The notes beneath the pieces were generated by a model. That model did not search any database and had not been told where the DNA came from. It saw only the letters and a list, made by a program, of their open reading frames with translations. A stretch of DNA of 64,000 nucleotides. Source: Escallonia rubra (lineage: Eukaryota > Streptophyta > Magnoliopsida > Escalloniales > Escalloniaceae). Position 1 is the stretch's first letter. Each line of letters starts with the position of its first letter. Shown here one piece after another: positions 36,401 to 46,409 of this stretch. The translations under genes were made by a program, and so were the position numbers. The stretch spans positions 124,001-188,000 of the forward strand of contig JAVXUO010002934.1 of assembly GCA_033065855.1 (NCBI GenBank), in the 5' to 3' direction.

Positions 36401-37127
36401 CACAAAAGGAAGGAAACAAAATGGCACAACAATTTAAATCATTGGTGAGTTTGCTAACAGACATCAAATTTAAACGAAAAGAAGGAACACATAAAACGTT
36501 GTCTAATGTGATATTTGAGTTAAATGGTATGGTGCCAATGGAATTGATTGAGGCAGATGACCCCGTGGGGAAATTGACAGAGGGTATTGATGAGGAATTG
36601 ATTTGAGTGAAAAGCGTAGGATCGGAAGTAATATGATCAGTAGCTCCGCTATCCAAAATCCAAGGCTTAGTAAATACAGAATTAATTAAAGCATTTTGAA
36701 AAAGAGACAGACCTGCAGCATTTGCATAAGCATCGCTATTACCAGGAGACTTATGATTTTGAGTCATCATAGACAAGGCATGAGCAAGTTGTTGAAGTTG
36801 ATCTGTGGAAAGCCCGGGTGAACTATTGGTGTCTTGCGAATGGACCCCATGTGTAGATTGAGAAGAATCTGTTGTATTCGCAACATGAAATGCATTTCCT
36901 TGAAACCCACGTTGCCGCTGTTGTGAAGTGTTGTGTCGATTACCTTGGCCTCCTGTGTTGTTGGAAACCCATGTCCCATTTTTAAATTTGCATCTGTCCT
37001 CTGTATGACCTTTTCTATCACAATACTTACAATGAAATTTCAGAGTGCGACAACTTTCAATTGTATGACCTTCTCTATTGCAACTCGCAATTCTTGTCTT
37101 TAGATTTATTTGAAAAATTATTTCCAC
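33414..37127 (-). CDS. Copia pol polyprotein (protease, integrase, reverse transcriptase, RNase H)
   Basis: An open frame of 1237 codons. Order seen: two zinc knuckles of the gag end (about residues 16-46), protease with DSG at 159-161, pre-integrase zinc region (LGH near 290, CVVC at 314-317), integrase core with D344, D407 and E441, reverse transcriptase with YVDD at 920-923, RNase H with 'CDSDWGG' (about 1083) and a DNQ motif near 1158. No stop interrupts it. The natural start is not the first ATG at 37127; this frame should follow on from gag, which lies in another frame. Confidence 0.95.
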   Translation of the reverse strand: MEIIFQINLKTRIASCNREGHTIESCRTLKFHCKYCDRKGHTEDRCKFKNGTWVSNNTGGQGNRHNTSQQRQRGFQGNAFHVANTTDSSQSTHGVHSQDTNSSPGLSTDQLQQLAHALSMMTQNHKSPGNSDAYANAAGLSLFQNALINSVFTKPWILDSGATDHITSDPTLFTQINSSSIPSVNFPTGSSASINSIGTIPFNSNITLDNVLCVPSFRLNLMSVSKLTNDLNCCAILFPSFCALQDLATGKMIGSGKQRGGLYYMSPIQQAPVSLQVSQPSNLWHMRLGHPSPFRLRLIAPLLPSHNIRFDNNCVVCPMAKQTRLPFPSSTISTRAPFDLLHCDIWGPHKVPTHSGARFFLTIVDDFTRCTWLFLMHYKSETQKFLQSFIAFAKTQFHASVKAIRVDNGKEFLSMQNFFHSHGIEYQHTCVSTPQQNGVVERKYRHILTVARALRFQSHLPLTFWGECVLTAVYLINRLPTPLLSSKSPFELLYNHPPSFDHLKVFGCLCYATVVHPTYKFDSRAKRCLFVGYPTGQKGFKLFDLTTKTFFVSRDVKFSETIFPFMSATHPTSTLPYISPDFMENWQSSPSLPTNIPSSQLQPTEPTTIQESISSIQSPLAEPTAAEDISPNPIQPLTSSPPAQSTELISTSSDSIIPSSLAPRQSLRPKQPPAWHRDYILSAQVNHPSTVPSSTPGTRYPLSHFLSYSRISSAHCTFLANITGHTEPQSYAQAILDPHWQQAMNAELEALQQNKTWSLVQLPDGHKPIGCKWVYKTKYRSDGTVERYKARLVAKGYTQVEGIDYQETFSPTAKLTTLRCLLNIISVRHWFAYQLDVQNAFLHGDLKEEVYMEPPPGLRRQGENIVCRLHKSLYGLKQASRNWFLTFSETIQRAGYQQSKADYSLFTKAKGTSFTAILIYVDDILLTGNDLQEIERLKKFLLKRFRIKDLGDLKYFLGIEFSRSKKGIFMSQRKYALDILQDSGLLGVRPDKIPMEHNLKLTPTDGILLSDQTKYRRLVGRLIYLTVTRPDIVYYVRTLSQFMHGPRKPHWDAAIRILKYIKGNPGQGLLFPSTNNLALKAFCDSDWGGYRTTRRSVTGYCIFRGNSLVSWKSKKQANVSRSSAEAEYRAMANTCLELTWLRYILQDLRVPQVAPTQLFCDNQAALHIAANPVFHERTKHIEIDCHIVREKLQAGMIKPSYVPTRFQLADVFTKALGKDQFETLRNKLGLHDIHSPT

Positions 37128-37881
37128 GTCTCTGAATTGCAGCCGCGATGGAAAAAATTTCAGTTGCTTCCGGTGTCATTTGTCGCTGTGTTTCCTCTTG
37201 AATAACAAGGGAATAAGCTTGTCGTACATTAGGCAGTGGCGACATCATGAGGATATTTGTACGTACAACATTGTAAGTGTCGTGGAGACCCATGAGGAAT
37301 TGCATTAAACGGTCTTCTTCTCTTTGCTCATCATGTGCTTTCATCTGGTTACATGTGGGAAGTGCTCGATATGTATCTAACTCGTCCCAAAGGCCTTTGA
37401 GTTTCGTGAAATAAGTTGAGACAGACATGGTACCTTGTGAAAAGGAAGCCAATGATTTTTGAATCTGGTAGATAGCCGGCGCATTCTTTTGTGAAAACTG
37501 GTCCTTGAAATCTTCCCACACTTGATAGGCGGTCTTTGCATGAATGACTCCTTTGGCTAGATCCGGTTCTACCGAGTGAGTAAGCCATGATAAAATCATG
37601 CTGTTGCACTGGTTCCATAAAGCGTATTCTGTTGGCTGATCTTTTTCTGAAGGTTTCTCGATGGATCCATTGATGAAGCCAATTTTGTTTTTGGCTGTGA
37701 GAGCATGAATCATGGATTTACTCCAAGATGAATAATTGGCTCCATTTAATTTGATGGGTACGAGCAAGTGACCAGGATGATCTGAATGATGAATAAAATA
37801 TGAATTTGATGGATCCATGCTGAAATTGATGTTGCTGGTGTTTGAAGGTTTGGAATGATTGAAGATTTGGAATGAAAACAA
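37075..37881 (-). CDS. Copia gag, separated from pol by a frame change
   Basis: 268 codons. The start may be the first ATG (37881) or the later ATG of 'MDPSNSYF'. It shows the UBN2-type copia gag pattern ('KLNGANYSSWSKSM', 'YQVWEDFKDQF', 'TYFTKLKGLWDELD'), ending just before the zinc knuckles. In most copia elements gag and pol are one frame; here pol is in a different frame and the two overlap by about 50 bases (37075-37127), so a small indel or a programmed shift near 37085 is implied. It would form the nucleocapsid of the virus-like particle. Confidence 0.92.
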   Translation of the reverse strand: MFSFQIFNHSKPSNTSNINFSMDPSNSYFIHHSDHPGHLLVPIKLNGANYSSWSKSMIHALTAKNKIGFINGSIEKPSEKDQPTEYALWNQCNSMILSWLTHSVEPDLAKGVIHAKTAYQVWEDFKDQFSQKNAPAIYQIQKSLASFSQGTMSVSTYFTKLKGLWDELDTYRALPTCNQMKAHDEQREEDRLMQFLMGLHDTYNVVRTNILMMSPLPNVRQAYSLVIQEETQRQMTPEATEIFSIAAAIQRRGNNFSNKSKDKNCELQ

Positions 37882-37895
37882 ATACTTAGAAGGAT

Positions 37896-37908
37896 GGCTC
37901 TGATACCA
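37896..37908 (-). other. Copia primer binding site
   Basis: Minus strand TGGTATCAGAGCC directly after the 5' LTR, complementary to the 3' end of initiator methionine tRNA, as is usual for plant copia elements. Confidence 0.93.
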
Positions 37909-38150
37909 TCTTAAGAAAATAAAGAGAAGAGATAAATAAAGACATAAAGAGAGAATTGACTGAATGTTTTCTGTGTGTCTTTACATTGAGAAGAGCATGT
38001 ATTTATATACACAAGAAGAATCAATTAATCCCTAACTCTAAGCCATAAAACCCGTAATCCACTATCAGTGGGATATGATAAGCATAATTCATGTGATCCA
38101 CTATCAGTGGGATATGATGCGCATAATTCGTGTGATCCAATTCCTTAACA
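37909..38150 (-). repeat. Copia 5' LTR
   Basis: 242 bp, partner of 33165-33406. Contains a TATA-like stretch on the minus strand ('gtgtatataaatacatg') that could be the element's promoter. Confidence 0.94.
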
Positions 38151-38155
38151 CTTTT
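38151..38155. repeat. Copia target site duplication, right
   Basis: CTTTT, identical to 33160-33164. Confidence 0.85.
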
Positions 38156-38377
38156 CGAGCGAATCCATTCTTCCTTGTGCTACATTTGGCATACCAGATT
38201 CTGTACGATGCAAGTATTGATGATAAATAGAAGAGACTTGTTGTTGTGTTTCAATTGGGTGGGGGAAATTTGAACGGCAGTTACATTACCTGCGATGCAT
38301 GTGCTTCGCTACTACCGTACTGAAAAAGTACAAGGATGTCAAAGGGAGTAATTTTTAGTTGACGGTTATTCAGCATA
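38156..38377. other. Spacer between copia and H2 Helitron
   Basis: Continues 33112-33159 across the copia insertion. No gene or repeat is recognised; possibly original host sequence. Confidence 0.55.
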
Positions 38378-40445
38378 CTAGCTAATGTGCCCGTGCAAAT
38401 GCACGGGACGCAATGTAAATTGATTTTAGTGTTAATCATTTATTTTAATAGAGCCTATTTAGTTCAAATTAAAGTTTCAAAAGACAAAGAAAGATAATTA
38501 ATCTCAAAGACAAATGAGTTAATTCATTTATACATCTTAAACGTAATAGTTGACATTACTCAAGTATGTAAGTTTCTCCCGTCAATTAGTCCACTGCATA
38601 CTACGTAAGAATCATAGTAAAACTGAGAGAACATTTTAGCCCTAACTTTGGTTATAGACTATTGTATCGTCTAAAACTACTATGTACTAAGGGAAAATAT
38701 GTATGACAAATTTCACCAACATGCTGTTTTTGAGATTCTTATTAATTATTTTGTGTACCAGAATCTAGTAAAGAATATTTGCATATTTTATAAGATAGGT
38801 CTAATTGCCTCTTTTGTGACGAAAGGATATGGGCTTAGCGAAAAAGGGTGTAGATTTAGTTTTACTTTTTCTCTTTCTTTTGGTGTAAAATATTGACAAA
38901 TCCACATATATCCTAAAGTCACGCCTTATATATTATTTAATGAGTATTACATGTGCTTCTTAGATCGGTTCATGCCATTAAAAAGTTGTTCAAACCTCAA
39001 AACTACTGATAAAGAAAAAGACGTATGACAAATTTGACAAACATGCTGGTTTTGTAGTCCTTTTGTCCTCATTAATTTTTGTGTGGCAGAATCTAGTAAA
39101 AAATACTTGCATGTTTTATATAATGATAGGCCTATTTTCCTCTTTTGACAAAAGGGTGTAGGCTCAGAAAAAAAAAGGGTCTAAATTTAGTTTCACTTTT
39201 TCTTTCTTTTTGTGTAAAATATTGACAAATCCCCATATATCCTGTCACACCTTATATATTCCTCATGATAAGTACAATATTTCATGTGTTTTTTAGATCA
39301 TATTGTTTAAACCTCAAAATTACTTCTAAGGGAAAAGATGCATGACAAATTTTACCAACATGCTGGTTTTGTAGTCCCTTTATCCTCATTATTTATTTAG
39401 AGTATTAAAATCTAGTAAAGAATATTTGCATATTTATATAACGATAGGCCTAATTGCCTCTTTAAGTGACAAAACGGTGTGAGCTTAATTAGCAAAAAAG
39501 GGTTTAGATTTAGTTCACCTTTTCTCTTTCTTTTTGTGTAAAATATTGCCAAATCCACATATAATCCTAGTCATACCTTATATATTCTTTCATGAGAAGT
39601 ACAGTATTACATGTAGTTTTTAGATTAGTTCATACTATTAAGAAAGTGTTCAAACCTCTATGTGAACTTTTGACCAAGGAGAACTTTTTGATAATTGTAC
39701 ATGGGTACCAAAACATAATCGGATGAGAAGCTGCGCTAGTGAAAACATAAAGGGTTCCTAGTCCTAGGACATATTTTATAAAATATGCAAGTTTTTTCGA
39801 AGAACTAAACTTAGAATCGTCATTTGTTAATCTAATTTAGCATATTTCTAATTAGATTTTTCAACATTAATTTAAAGAAAAGCTGAGAACCAATAACAAA
39901 AAAATACATATAATAATTAACCTGAATGGCTAATACCTTCTTTGGGATGTATTTTTAAAACCATGTAGTCGATTTTTCATCAAATACTAATGTCCCATAA
40001 AATACTCCTTCACTGATGCTAGCTTATGATTTTATCGTGAGGAATCCTTGTGATATTTTTCTTTTTTCGCGTTGTAAAGTGTACATGAGAAAAATCTTAC
40101 ATAAGTAAGATTTACTTGGGAGTCATAATAACCACTATAAATTCTATTGCAATATTAATAACATCTTTCTGTCATTTATTCCTTTTTCATAGCATCTCAT
40201 GCTTTTATGTAGCATCTGGGTTCGAAGGCCGAACTTCATCTATATACTATAATGGTTGAAAGGGAGTTTAAGCTTGAGCATGTCCTTTGGATATGACTCT
40301 TTTTTTAGCACATCTATCAAAAAAAATTTGTCGCCAAACATAACATTTTTAAAGTACACACTTTTGGTGATAGATACCTAGAGTAGTATATATTGCGAAT
40401 TATAAACTCATAATTTTTTTAATCTTCCCTCCATAATTTTTTTTT

Positions 40446-40641
40446 TAATCTTCCCTCTACACTTCTTCACGAGATCCTCGAGGCCCGGCTCATAGATTGG
40501 GAGTTGCTCACTATTCCAAGCAGTGATCCGCGGCTTAGATATATCGACAACTGCTACTTCAACCGAGGGGCACTTATACGCTATCACACCCGTGACTGGC
40601 CCCCCAACATAGCCAGCTCCAAGACAACATATCTTCGCCAT
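40446..40641 (-). pseudogene. UGD: UDP-glucose 6-dehydrogenase, N-terminal fragment
   Basis: About 65 residues from ATG: '[20 protein letters not shown]' and on to '[16 protein letters not shown]'. The intact enzyme (about 480 residues, cytosol) oxidises UDP-glucose to UDP-glucuronate for cell-wall sugars. Seen here are only the NAD-binding glycine loop (GAGYVG, residues 8-13) and the acidic residue in 'VVDIS'. Similarity stops at CRGK, where the sequence runs into A-rich repeats (a 'ggagggaagattaaaaaa'-like unit twice). Catalytic and UDP-sugar parts are absent. It is an exon-1 fragment captured by the Helitron. Confidence 0.93.
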
Positions 40642-40645
40642 TACT

Positions 40646-40722
40646 ACTTATTCTCCAATAGCCTCACCATTACTACGTATTCTCCAATAGCCTCACCATT
40701 ACTATGTATTCTCCAATACCCT
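40646..40722. repeat. 29-bp minisatellite, about 2.7 units
   Basis: Units start at 40646, 40675 and 40704 (core 'ttctccaatagcctcacc'). It lies directly upstream of the UGD fragment's ATG. Confidence 0.9.
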
Positions 40723-41126
40723 GACACAGTTATGCATGACAAAGATGAGAAGAAAAGAGCACTCCCTTCCCGGTAAGACACTGTTGGTAAGTATAATCTT
40801 TGTACTATATAGTTATGCTACAAATAACTTGATCAGGAAAAAGTACTCTCGATATATCATTACAAACACAGATTAGATAACTTTCAAATTATCCGATAAT
40901 TCTTTTTTTAAAAAGTTTTCCAAAACTATCTTGAACTTTGGCGTGTCCTTGACGTTCATGAGCATTAAACATGGTAGCACACCTTATTTGTTGTTAGAAG
41001 GCTAACAATATCACTAAATTATATTTGCAAGAGACATGAGTGAAAAAGCATATAAAAGTTGGGAATAGAACCCACTGCTTAGCAAAAGTGTCTTATAATC
41101 ACTAACTTAAAGAGAAAAAAGGTGCG

Positions 41127-41776
41127 TTAAAGTTTTTTATTAACACTAACCTGAAGAAAAATCCAAGAACAATGAGGCAAGCCACTCTCTGATTGAGGAA
41201 ATACAACCCATTTTTTCTTGAGCGAGTACTCCAGAGTCTTGATAAGTGACATATAAAGAGGTATGTATGACGATGCAAAGATGGTGACCGGGAAGAATGG
41301 CATGTCCATTGTTCCTTGTTACGTATCAGCAAGATAAAGGTTGCTGCAAATGCCAACATTATCATTGAAACGAAGAAGATTAGAAAAGTGACACCTAGCA
41401 TTAATTTCTGCGGAAGAGACTGTTTGAAGTCGTTTAACCGAAAGGGTGATGTGAGGATCGAAAGAAATGTTATCACAAATGTCAAGGCAAACGTGAGGGA
41501 AAGTACGTCCGCATAGTGAAAATGATAAAGAAAGTTTTATCAACAAGGATCGGATAACCAGTATTTTTGTTTGGACCTCCTGGTACTGTCTAGGCAGTAG
41601 AAAAGGCAACGGTGGCAATTAGCACAGCAATTGAACAATTTTCAGCAGTGCGCTTTAGCCATTCTTTGGCATTCTCACGAATTTGAGCATTACTATCTGC
41701 AAATAAATCTTCAGCAGTCTTTTTATTGCAGTTGAAGTGCTTAATGAAATGGGTGGTGGAGACTTTCTGGACACGC
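41127..41776 (-). pseudogene. Ankyrin/PGG-domain protein (ACD6-like), C-terminal part, broken
   Basis: Minus strand from the splice acceptor at about 41777. The coding sequence gives 'TAEDLFADSNAQIRENAKEW', then 'TAENCSIAVLIATVAFSTA', a TAG stop in place of one residue, then 'TVPGGPNKNTGYPIL', the PGG motif. After it come membrane-type segments of the same family (frame 41102-41485: 'TFVITFLSILTS', 'MLGVTFLIFFVSMIMLAF'). A further frame change is visible near 41300. Intact relatives are plasma-membrane or ER ankyrin proteins linked to defence and cell death. The ankyrin repeats are absent here. Confidence 0.85.
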
Positions 41777-42019
41777 TGCATCAGGAGATATCATGTGTTC
41801 AGATGCGTTATAAAAAAAAAGCTTCCATAATCTGAGTCCTCCTTTGATAGTCAAACATTTTATATACAATCTTTTCTTGTGCTCGTCTTTTCTTGTGCTT
41901 AATTGCTTTATCACTCTTGCGTATCAAAGGTGTAATGCAGAAGGTCATGTAATTCTATGGAAACCTTTTTTGGAGGGGAGTCATATTGTAAAACATCCCA
42001 AAAAAGGAAAGGAGGAGTC

Positions 42020-42042
42020 ACATAATGGGACGGAGGGAGTAT
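42020..42042. mobile_element. Stowaway MITE end, remnant
   Basis: 'gggacggagggag' followed by TA at 42041-42042 is a Stowaway terminus like that at 15267-15279. No good partner end is found upstream (expected before about 41850), so the rest is deleted or too diverged. Confidence 0.6.
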
Positions 42043-42248
42043 CATGCCAGAAAAACACAATAAGGTGCTTGAAGCTTAATGCAATTTCTATGCTTTCATG
42101 CTATGAAATATGATGTGCGCGCATAAAAATTTGTGTTCATGTGGACGCAGTTGGAGTAATGAATCTACAGAATGCACCTCAAATAAAAGCAAATCCTCTT
42201 GCAATAGCTTAGCTGGGCTTCGCATAATAATTTGTGTCCACAATCTCT

Positions 42249-42500
42249 GTGCAGCCTGATTTAGTTACCAGACCCACTTTCATCACTTGTTGTAGCCTTT
42301 TTTCGTGAACCTTCATGATCCTGGCTCTGGAGATACCCTCCCATATTTGTGGGTCTTGGGCTTACTTTCATCCATTGCAGATTCAGTTGCCTCCCATGAG
42401 GTGTCTTTTCCATCAAGAACTCGCCCGGTTGCCGAGCTGATTCATATCTCTGCTTTTCTGCTGGAATAGCTTCCCACAAGGGTACTTTAAAGCCCGTATC
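42249..42500 (-). pseudogene. Unidentified captured exon
   Basis: An open minus-strand stretch ('VPLWEAIPAEKQRYESARQP' onward) of about 75 residues ending in a stop, 'SDESGSGN'. It is not recognised. It lies between the two ankyrin/PGG pieces and may be from another gene. Serine- and lysine-rich C-terminus. Confidence 0.4.
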
Positions 42501-42799
42501 AACTTAATTCCAAGAAAGAAAATTCACAATATTAGTCTAAATTGGAAGTGAAATAAATTGCAATTGGTGTCCTTGGTATGCACCAGTGATCATTTAAAAT
42601 TTGAAGGAAATTTTCAGTCACGTTGAACGCGGAAGTTCATAAATGTTGCAATTGCAGCTAATTTAGGCGTCGAATCAAGGTTTTTAGGGTCCTTTTTGTT
42701 TAGAATGTGCAATTTCAAGATTGTTTAGAGGATTCATGTTATGGATATCGAACCACTTTTAACCAACTATTTCTATGTGGAGAAGTCTTAAGAGGAAAA

Positions 42800-42946
42800 T
42801 TATGAGCCTGGGAAGAGGTACTTCAATGGGAGAGGAAGACTTTCAGTGTCACCGTGAATGGTTACCTTGTCTTCCTCTCCCTTTAGTAGAGCATCATAGA
42901 GCTTCCTTTTGAGCTCGTGTTTTGCATCATCAACTTTGGGAGCCAT
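42800..42946 (-). pseudogene. Probable first exon of the ankyrin/PGG gene
   Basis: ATG at 42946 gives 'MAPKVDDAKHELKRKLYDAL' then 'LKGEEDKVTIHGDT'. Plant ankyrin/PGG proteins often start with 'LYxALLKGEEDKV' followed by 'LTIHxDTVLH'; here the two parts are fused with the residues between them missing and the frame ends soon after. It probably comes from the same captured gene as 41127-41776. Confidence 0.6.
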
Positions 42947-43394
42947 GGTAGTCGTAAGAATTTCAGGAGCAATTACATTAAAACAATCAATATATACTCT
43001 TCTAAGGCATAGTATGAATGGTTCCAAAAGAAAGAGAAAAATATAGTTTACCTTGCATGGTGGTCTGCCGTCATTGTGAAGATGGAGAGAGAGCGTGAAG
43101 ATGGAGAGGAAGCAGGAGAAAGAAAGGATAGACCAAGGTTTTCTAGTTGATAAGATTGATTCATGAAGTTTTTGTCATTGATTAGGACACATAAAAGTAT
43201 TCTAGTAGTGCAATCAATTTGATTTCTTAGTTGTTAAAAGAAGAGTCCAAGCAAACTGGGGGACTCTTAGGATGAAAGTTACGGCTGATTTGACAAAAGG
43301 AGAAGACTCAAAAAAGCTGATGTGTCGTAAATATGAGAGTTCAAAAATCCTATGTGTCGCAATTTTAAGCGAAGGCTTTAGCTTTTTATATATA

Positions 43395-46300
43395 CTAGTC
43401 CGGTAATCCGAGCAAGGCCCGGGTCGATTATATTTTACGACTTATATATCCGTACGTTTGAGTCTCATTATTTCTGGGTGGAGTTAAAGTTGGATATTTA
43501 GGCGTTATGTCGATGATTTTTGAACTATGCTTTATTTGTATTCGCATGAAGCGAATTTAAATGTCGTTGCTAAAATCTTACTGCTACTACTACGACTCTC
43601 AACCACCATTGCTATCAAGACAACCATCATCACTGCTATCAATATCGTCATTGCTGCTATATTTACTACTTTATCGATATTATTACCACCACCACAACCA
43701 TCACCATTGCATACCCTGCCATCGGTTATCATGCCTATAATCACCCCATTATCAACCACACCACTGCTATTATTACCATTGCCCCCTTCAGCTTCGCTAC
43801 ACCAACCACACAATGCTATCACATGTGTCAGCACTGTGTTGCTAGTAACAATAAAAAATCACTACCAGCACTATCTTGCTAGCATCAATAAAAAAAACTA
43901 CTGCCACCACAACCATCACAATTGCCACTACCAGTGCAATTGCCACACAACTATGGGGAACAAAAACATGATTGGAGGAAGGAAATCCTAAAGAACTATT
44001 TATGATCTCCTAGTCCTAGGACTTAATATTCATGTTGGTCCAATCCTAATTTATAACATCATTGGTTTACCACTATTACACTATTATGTCGACCACCTTA
44101 ATGCTACCACTGTCACTACAACCACCTCACCCACCATTGTTGTCACCACAACTATTGATTATATATCAATGTGATTACCGCCATAAACACCAAGTTGCTG
44201 TTATCACGACGACCACCACCACCAGTACTGTCCCTAACACCGCTTCTCGTACCTACCTCTAGAATTATCACTACCAAATGAGTCCAGTAAGCTTTACTTG
44301 TGCTGTTGGTAAGTGTAGATGTCTTAAGTGATCACTGAAGATAAGTTAGGAGCAAATAAAAAAAGGTATTATCCCTCCTCCAAAGTTATAGCTTGTATTT
44401 CTTTTTTTGATTGTCCTAAATTTACGGTAAAGCTTGGAAGGTAAGATTCCTAAAAAAAACATTCCTTTGGCAATTTCAGAGAGCAAATGAGCGACTCTCT
44501 CACCCTTCCAGAAAAGCACAAATGGTTAAGCAACAAAATTATATTCCAGTGAACCTGATCATTAGGAAAGATTTTTGTAACCTAATGTTTCCTTTTCATT
44601 CTTAATTTTATGATGTCAACTAAAGAATTTAAAAAAGCATATTTCTTTCCCTACTAAGAGATCTATGGGCTAATATGTCTGCATAATCCATTATTTATAA
44701 GGAAAATGTACTATGTCAGCACAATCCCAATATATCGATACACTTCTGTTATATTACTAAACTCATTTATACACAATTTGGCTAAAGATGTCTTTTAAAT
44801 TTGTACTTAAACACACATCTTGCAAGCGGTAAAAATGCAATTGTTTAATCAGAAGTAAGGTGCATATATACAATGTTGGTGCAACAAATTAGAATTTAAT
44901 CCCTATTGGTTTAAGTCTATGCCTAGAAGTATAATGAAAAATTAGAAACAACCTTAGGCTGGAAAGAGAAAACGACTACTACTTGTGAAGTTTTATCAAT
45001 GTATACAACTATGCATACTTCCTGAACATATGACATTATCACCTCCTATTTACACAGTTTTTGGAACATCACGCCACTCTAAAGAAATACACAAAAAAGG
45101 AAAAAAAATTGGCCGCAATTAGAACCTAAATGTGGAGCACTATAATTATGTTATGAAGCATACTAAGTACTAACTACTTCAAAGTCAAACTAATGAGTTC
45201 AATATATATGTTCTTTTTGCTAAAATTGCAGAGGGGATCCTTATGGTGGAAAATGTACAGAAAAAGCATTAACCTAAACCAAAATTAAGACTCGTACTCA
45301 GGCATCGTACCAACAAAAACCAGAGAGAGAGAGAGAAGGATCTTAACAGTTTGAGCTATGCAGCTTTGTCAAGCTTGTAGTCCAGCATGCCTCTAATAGT
45401 CCATGCAAAAGCATAATCATGTATGAAAGAGAAGACTTATTACAGCATTCCACGGGGAAGCAGAAAGAAAGGTGGTCTGGCTAATTCTAGAGACTAAAAT
45501 CTCTATCTACCAAAAAGGAGACTAAAATATGGATTCTGAGAATTGATACCCTTTTTCTATTTCTTAACTCAGTTTTCAATTTCAACCCAAGAGAGTTCAT
45601 TAGTATGCTGCTGGGTCTTAGGATTAAATGCAAGTTTATATTTTACCATGAAAAGGCTCTTTTGACTCCCACCCCACCCCCCAAAACCCATATGTATACA
45701 TGTAACTTGCACATATACTCCTACAAACGATCTATCATGTAAACTCCAACAACTAACCAGAGGTAATGAATTTTAACCATAATTTCAATCGAACCCCTCG
45801 CATTTGAAAAACAGCAAGCTCAATTCATGCTTGCAATAAGTGATCGCACTCCACCAAAAAAGAGAGTGGCATGGTTACCTGGTATAGAGACGGCGAGGGC
45901 GTGCGTGGCAGAGTTCGAGTGTGTGCTGTGAAGGAAGAGGAGTTTGACTTAAGGAGTCTTCTCTGCTTAGTAGAAGTCCAAGAGCTGCTTAGACGGAAGG
46001 AATCTTCTGGTTGGGAGAGTTCTAGAATAAGATGAGAGTCTCACAATGGAAGTTGGATGAAAGATGAATCCTATTTGGCAAGCAGAGATGAGCTCTGATG
46101 CGTGTGATGGTCAGTTAAAAGAGTTCCGTTTTAAAAGAAGAGTCTAGGAATGAAAGTTGAATCCCATTTGGCAAGCAACAATGAGTTCGATGAAGCATGT
46201 GATTTTAATAAATAGAAGTAAAAAAGGAACGTGATACCAAAACAAAGTGGATGACGTGTCGTATAAGTAAAAGTGGATGACGTGTCGCAAAATTAGAAGA

Positions 46301-46409
46301 GGTAAAAAGGAAAAAGAACACTATAAAAAGCTTATGTGTCGTCTCCACGACGCACAACGCTTCGTCTATTATATATTTATATGATATGATATGATATGAT
46401 ATGATATAG
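43395..46409 (-). mobile_element. H1 Helitron, about 3.0 kb, both ends present
   Basis: Minus strand: the 5' end has (GATAT)n at 46377-46408 and the AATAGACGAAGCG core (about 46358-46370); the 3' end has hairpin 43406-43424 (two mismatches) and CTAG 43395-43398. Near the 5' end are two ACGT-core motifs (TGACGTGTCG at about 46252 and 46270). 43540-44260 is ACC/CAT-rich low complexity. A leader-like exon with a good donor ('ccag|gtaacc') lies near 45880-46160. A short minus-strand open stretch near 45360-45430 ('IRGMLDYKLDKAA') could be the end of a captured gene but is not identified. Confidence 0.75.

Larger units (their letters stand above)
33165..38150 (-). mobile_element. Ty1/copia LTR retrotransposon, complete, 4986 bp
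   Basis: Two 242-bp LTRs, a 5-bp target duplication, a primer binding site, a polypurine tract and gag-pol coding sequence, all on the minus strand. Domain order protease-integrase-RT-RNase H is the copia order. I see one base difference between the LTRs (near 33194 and 37938), pointing to a recent insertion. It lies in spacer between Helitron D and the H2 element at 38378. Confidence 0.96.
38378..43394 (-). mobile_element. H2 Helitron with captured gene fragments, 5.0 kb, both ends present
   Basis: On the minus strand the 5' end (TATATAAAAAGCTAAAGCC) follows directly after the CTAG of the H1 element at 43395; the 3' end has hairpin 38390-38407 and CTAG at 38378-38381. The tail 38378-39760 carries diverged repeats of about 300 bp ('gacaaatttcaccaacatgc' and relatives near 38704, 39025, 39343). 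Inside, all on the minus strand, are pieces of a UDP-glucose dehydrogenase gene and an ankyrin/PGG gene. Confidence 0.78.

Noticed and set aside
43527..43991. 154-aa ORF rich in Thr, Ile, Pro and Leu
   Set aside because: Translation of ACC/CAT simple-sequence expansion.
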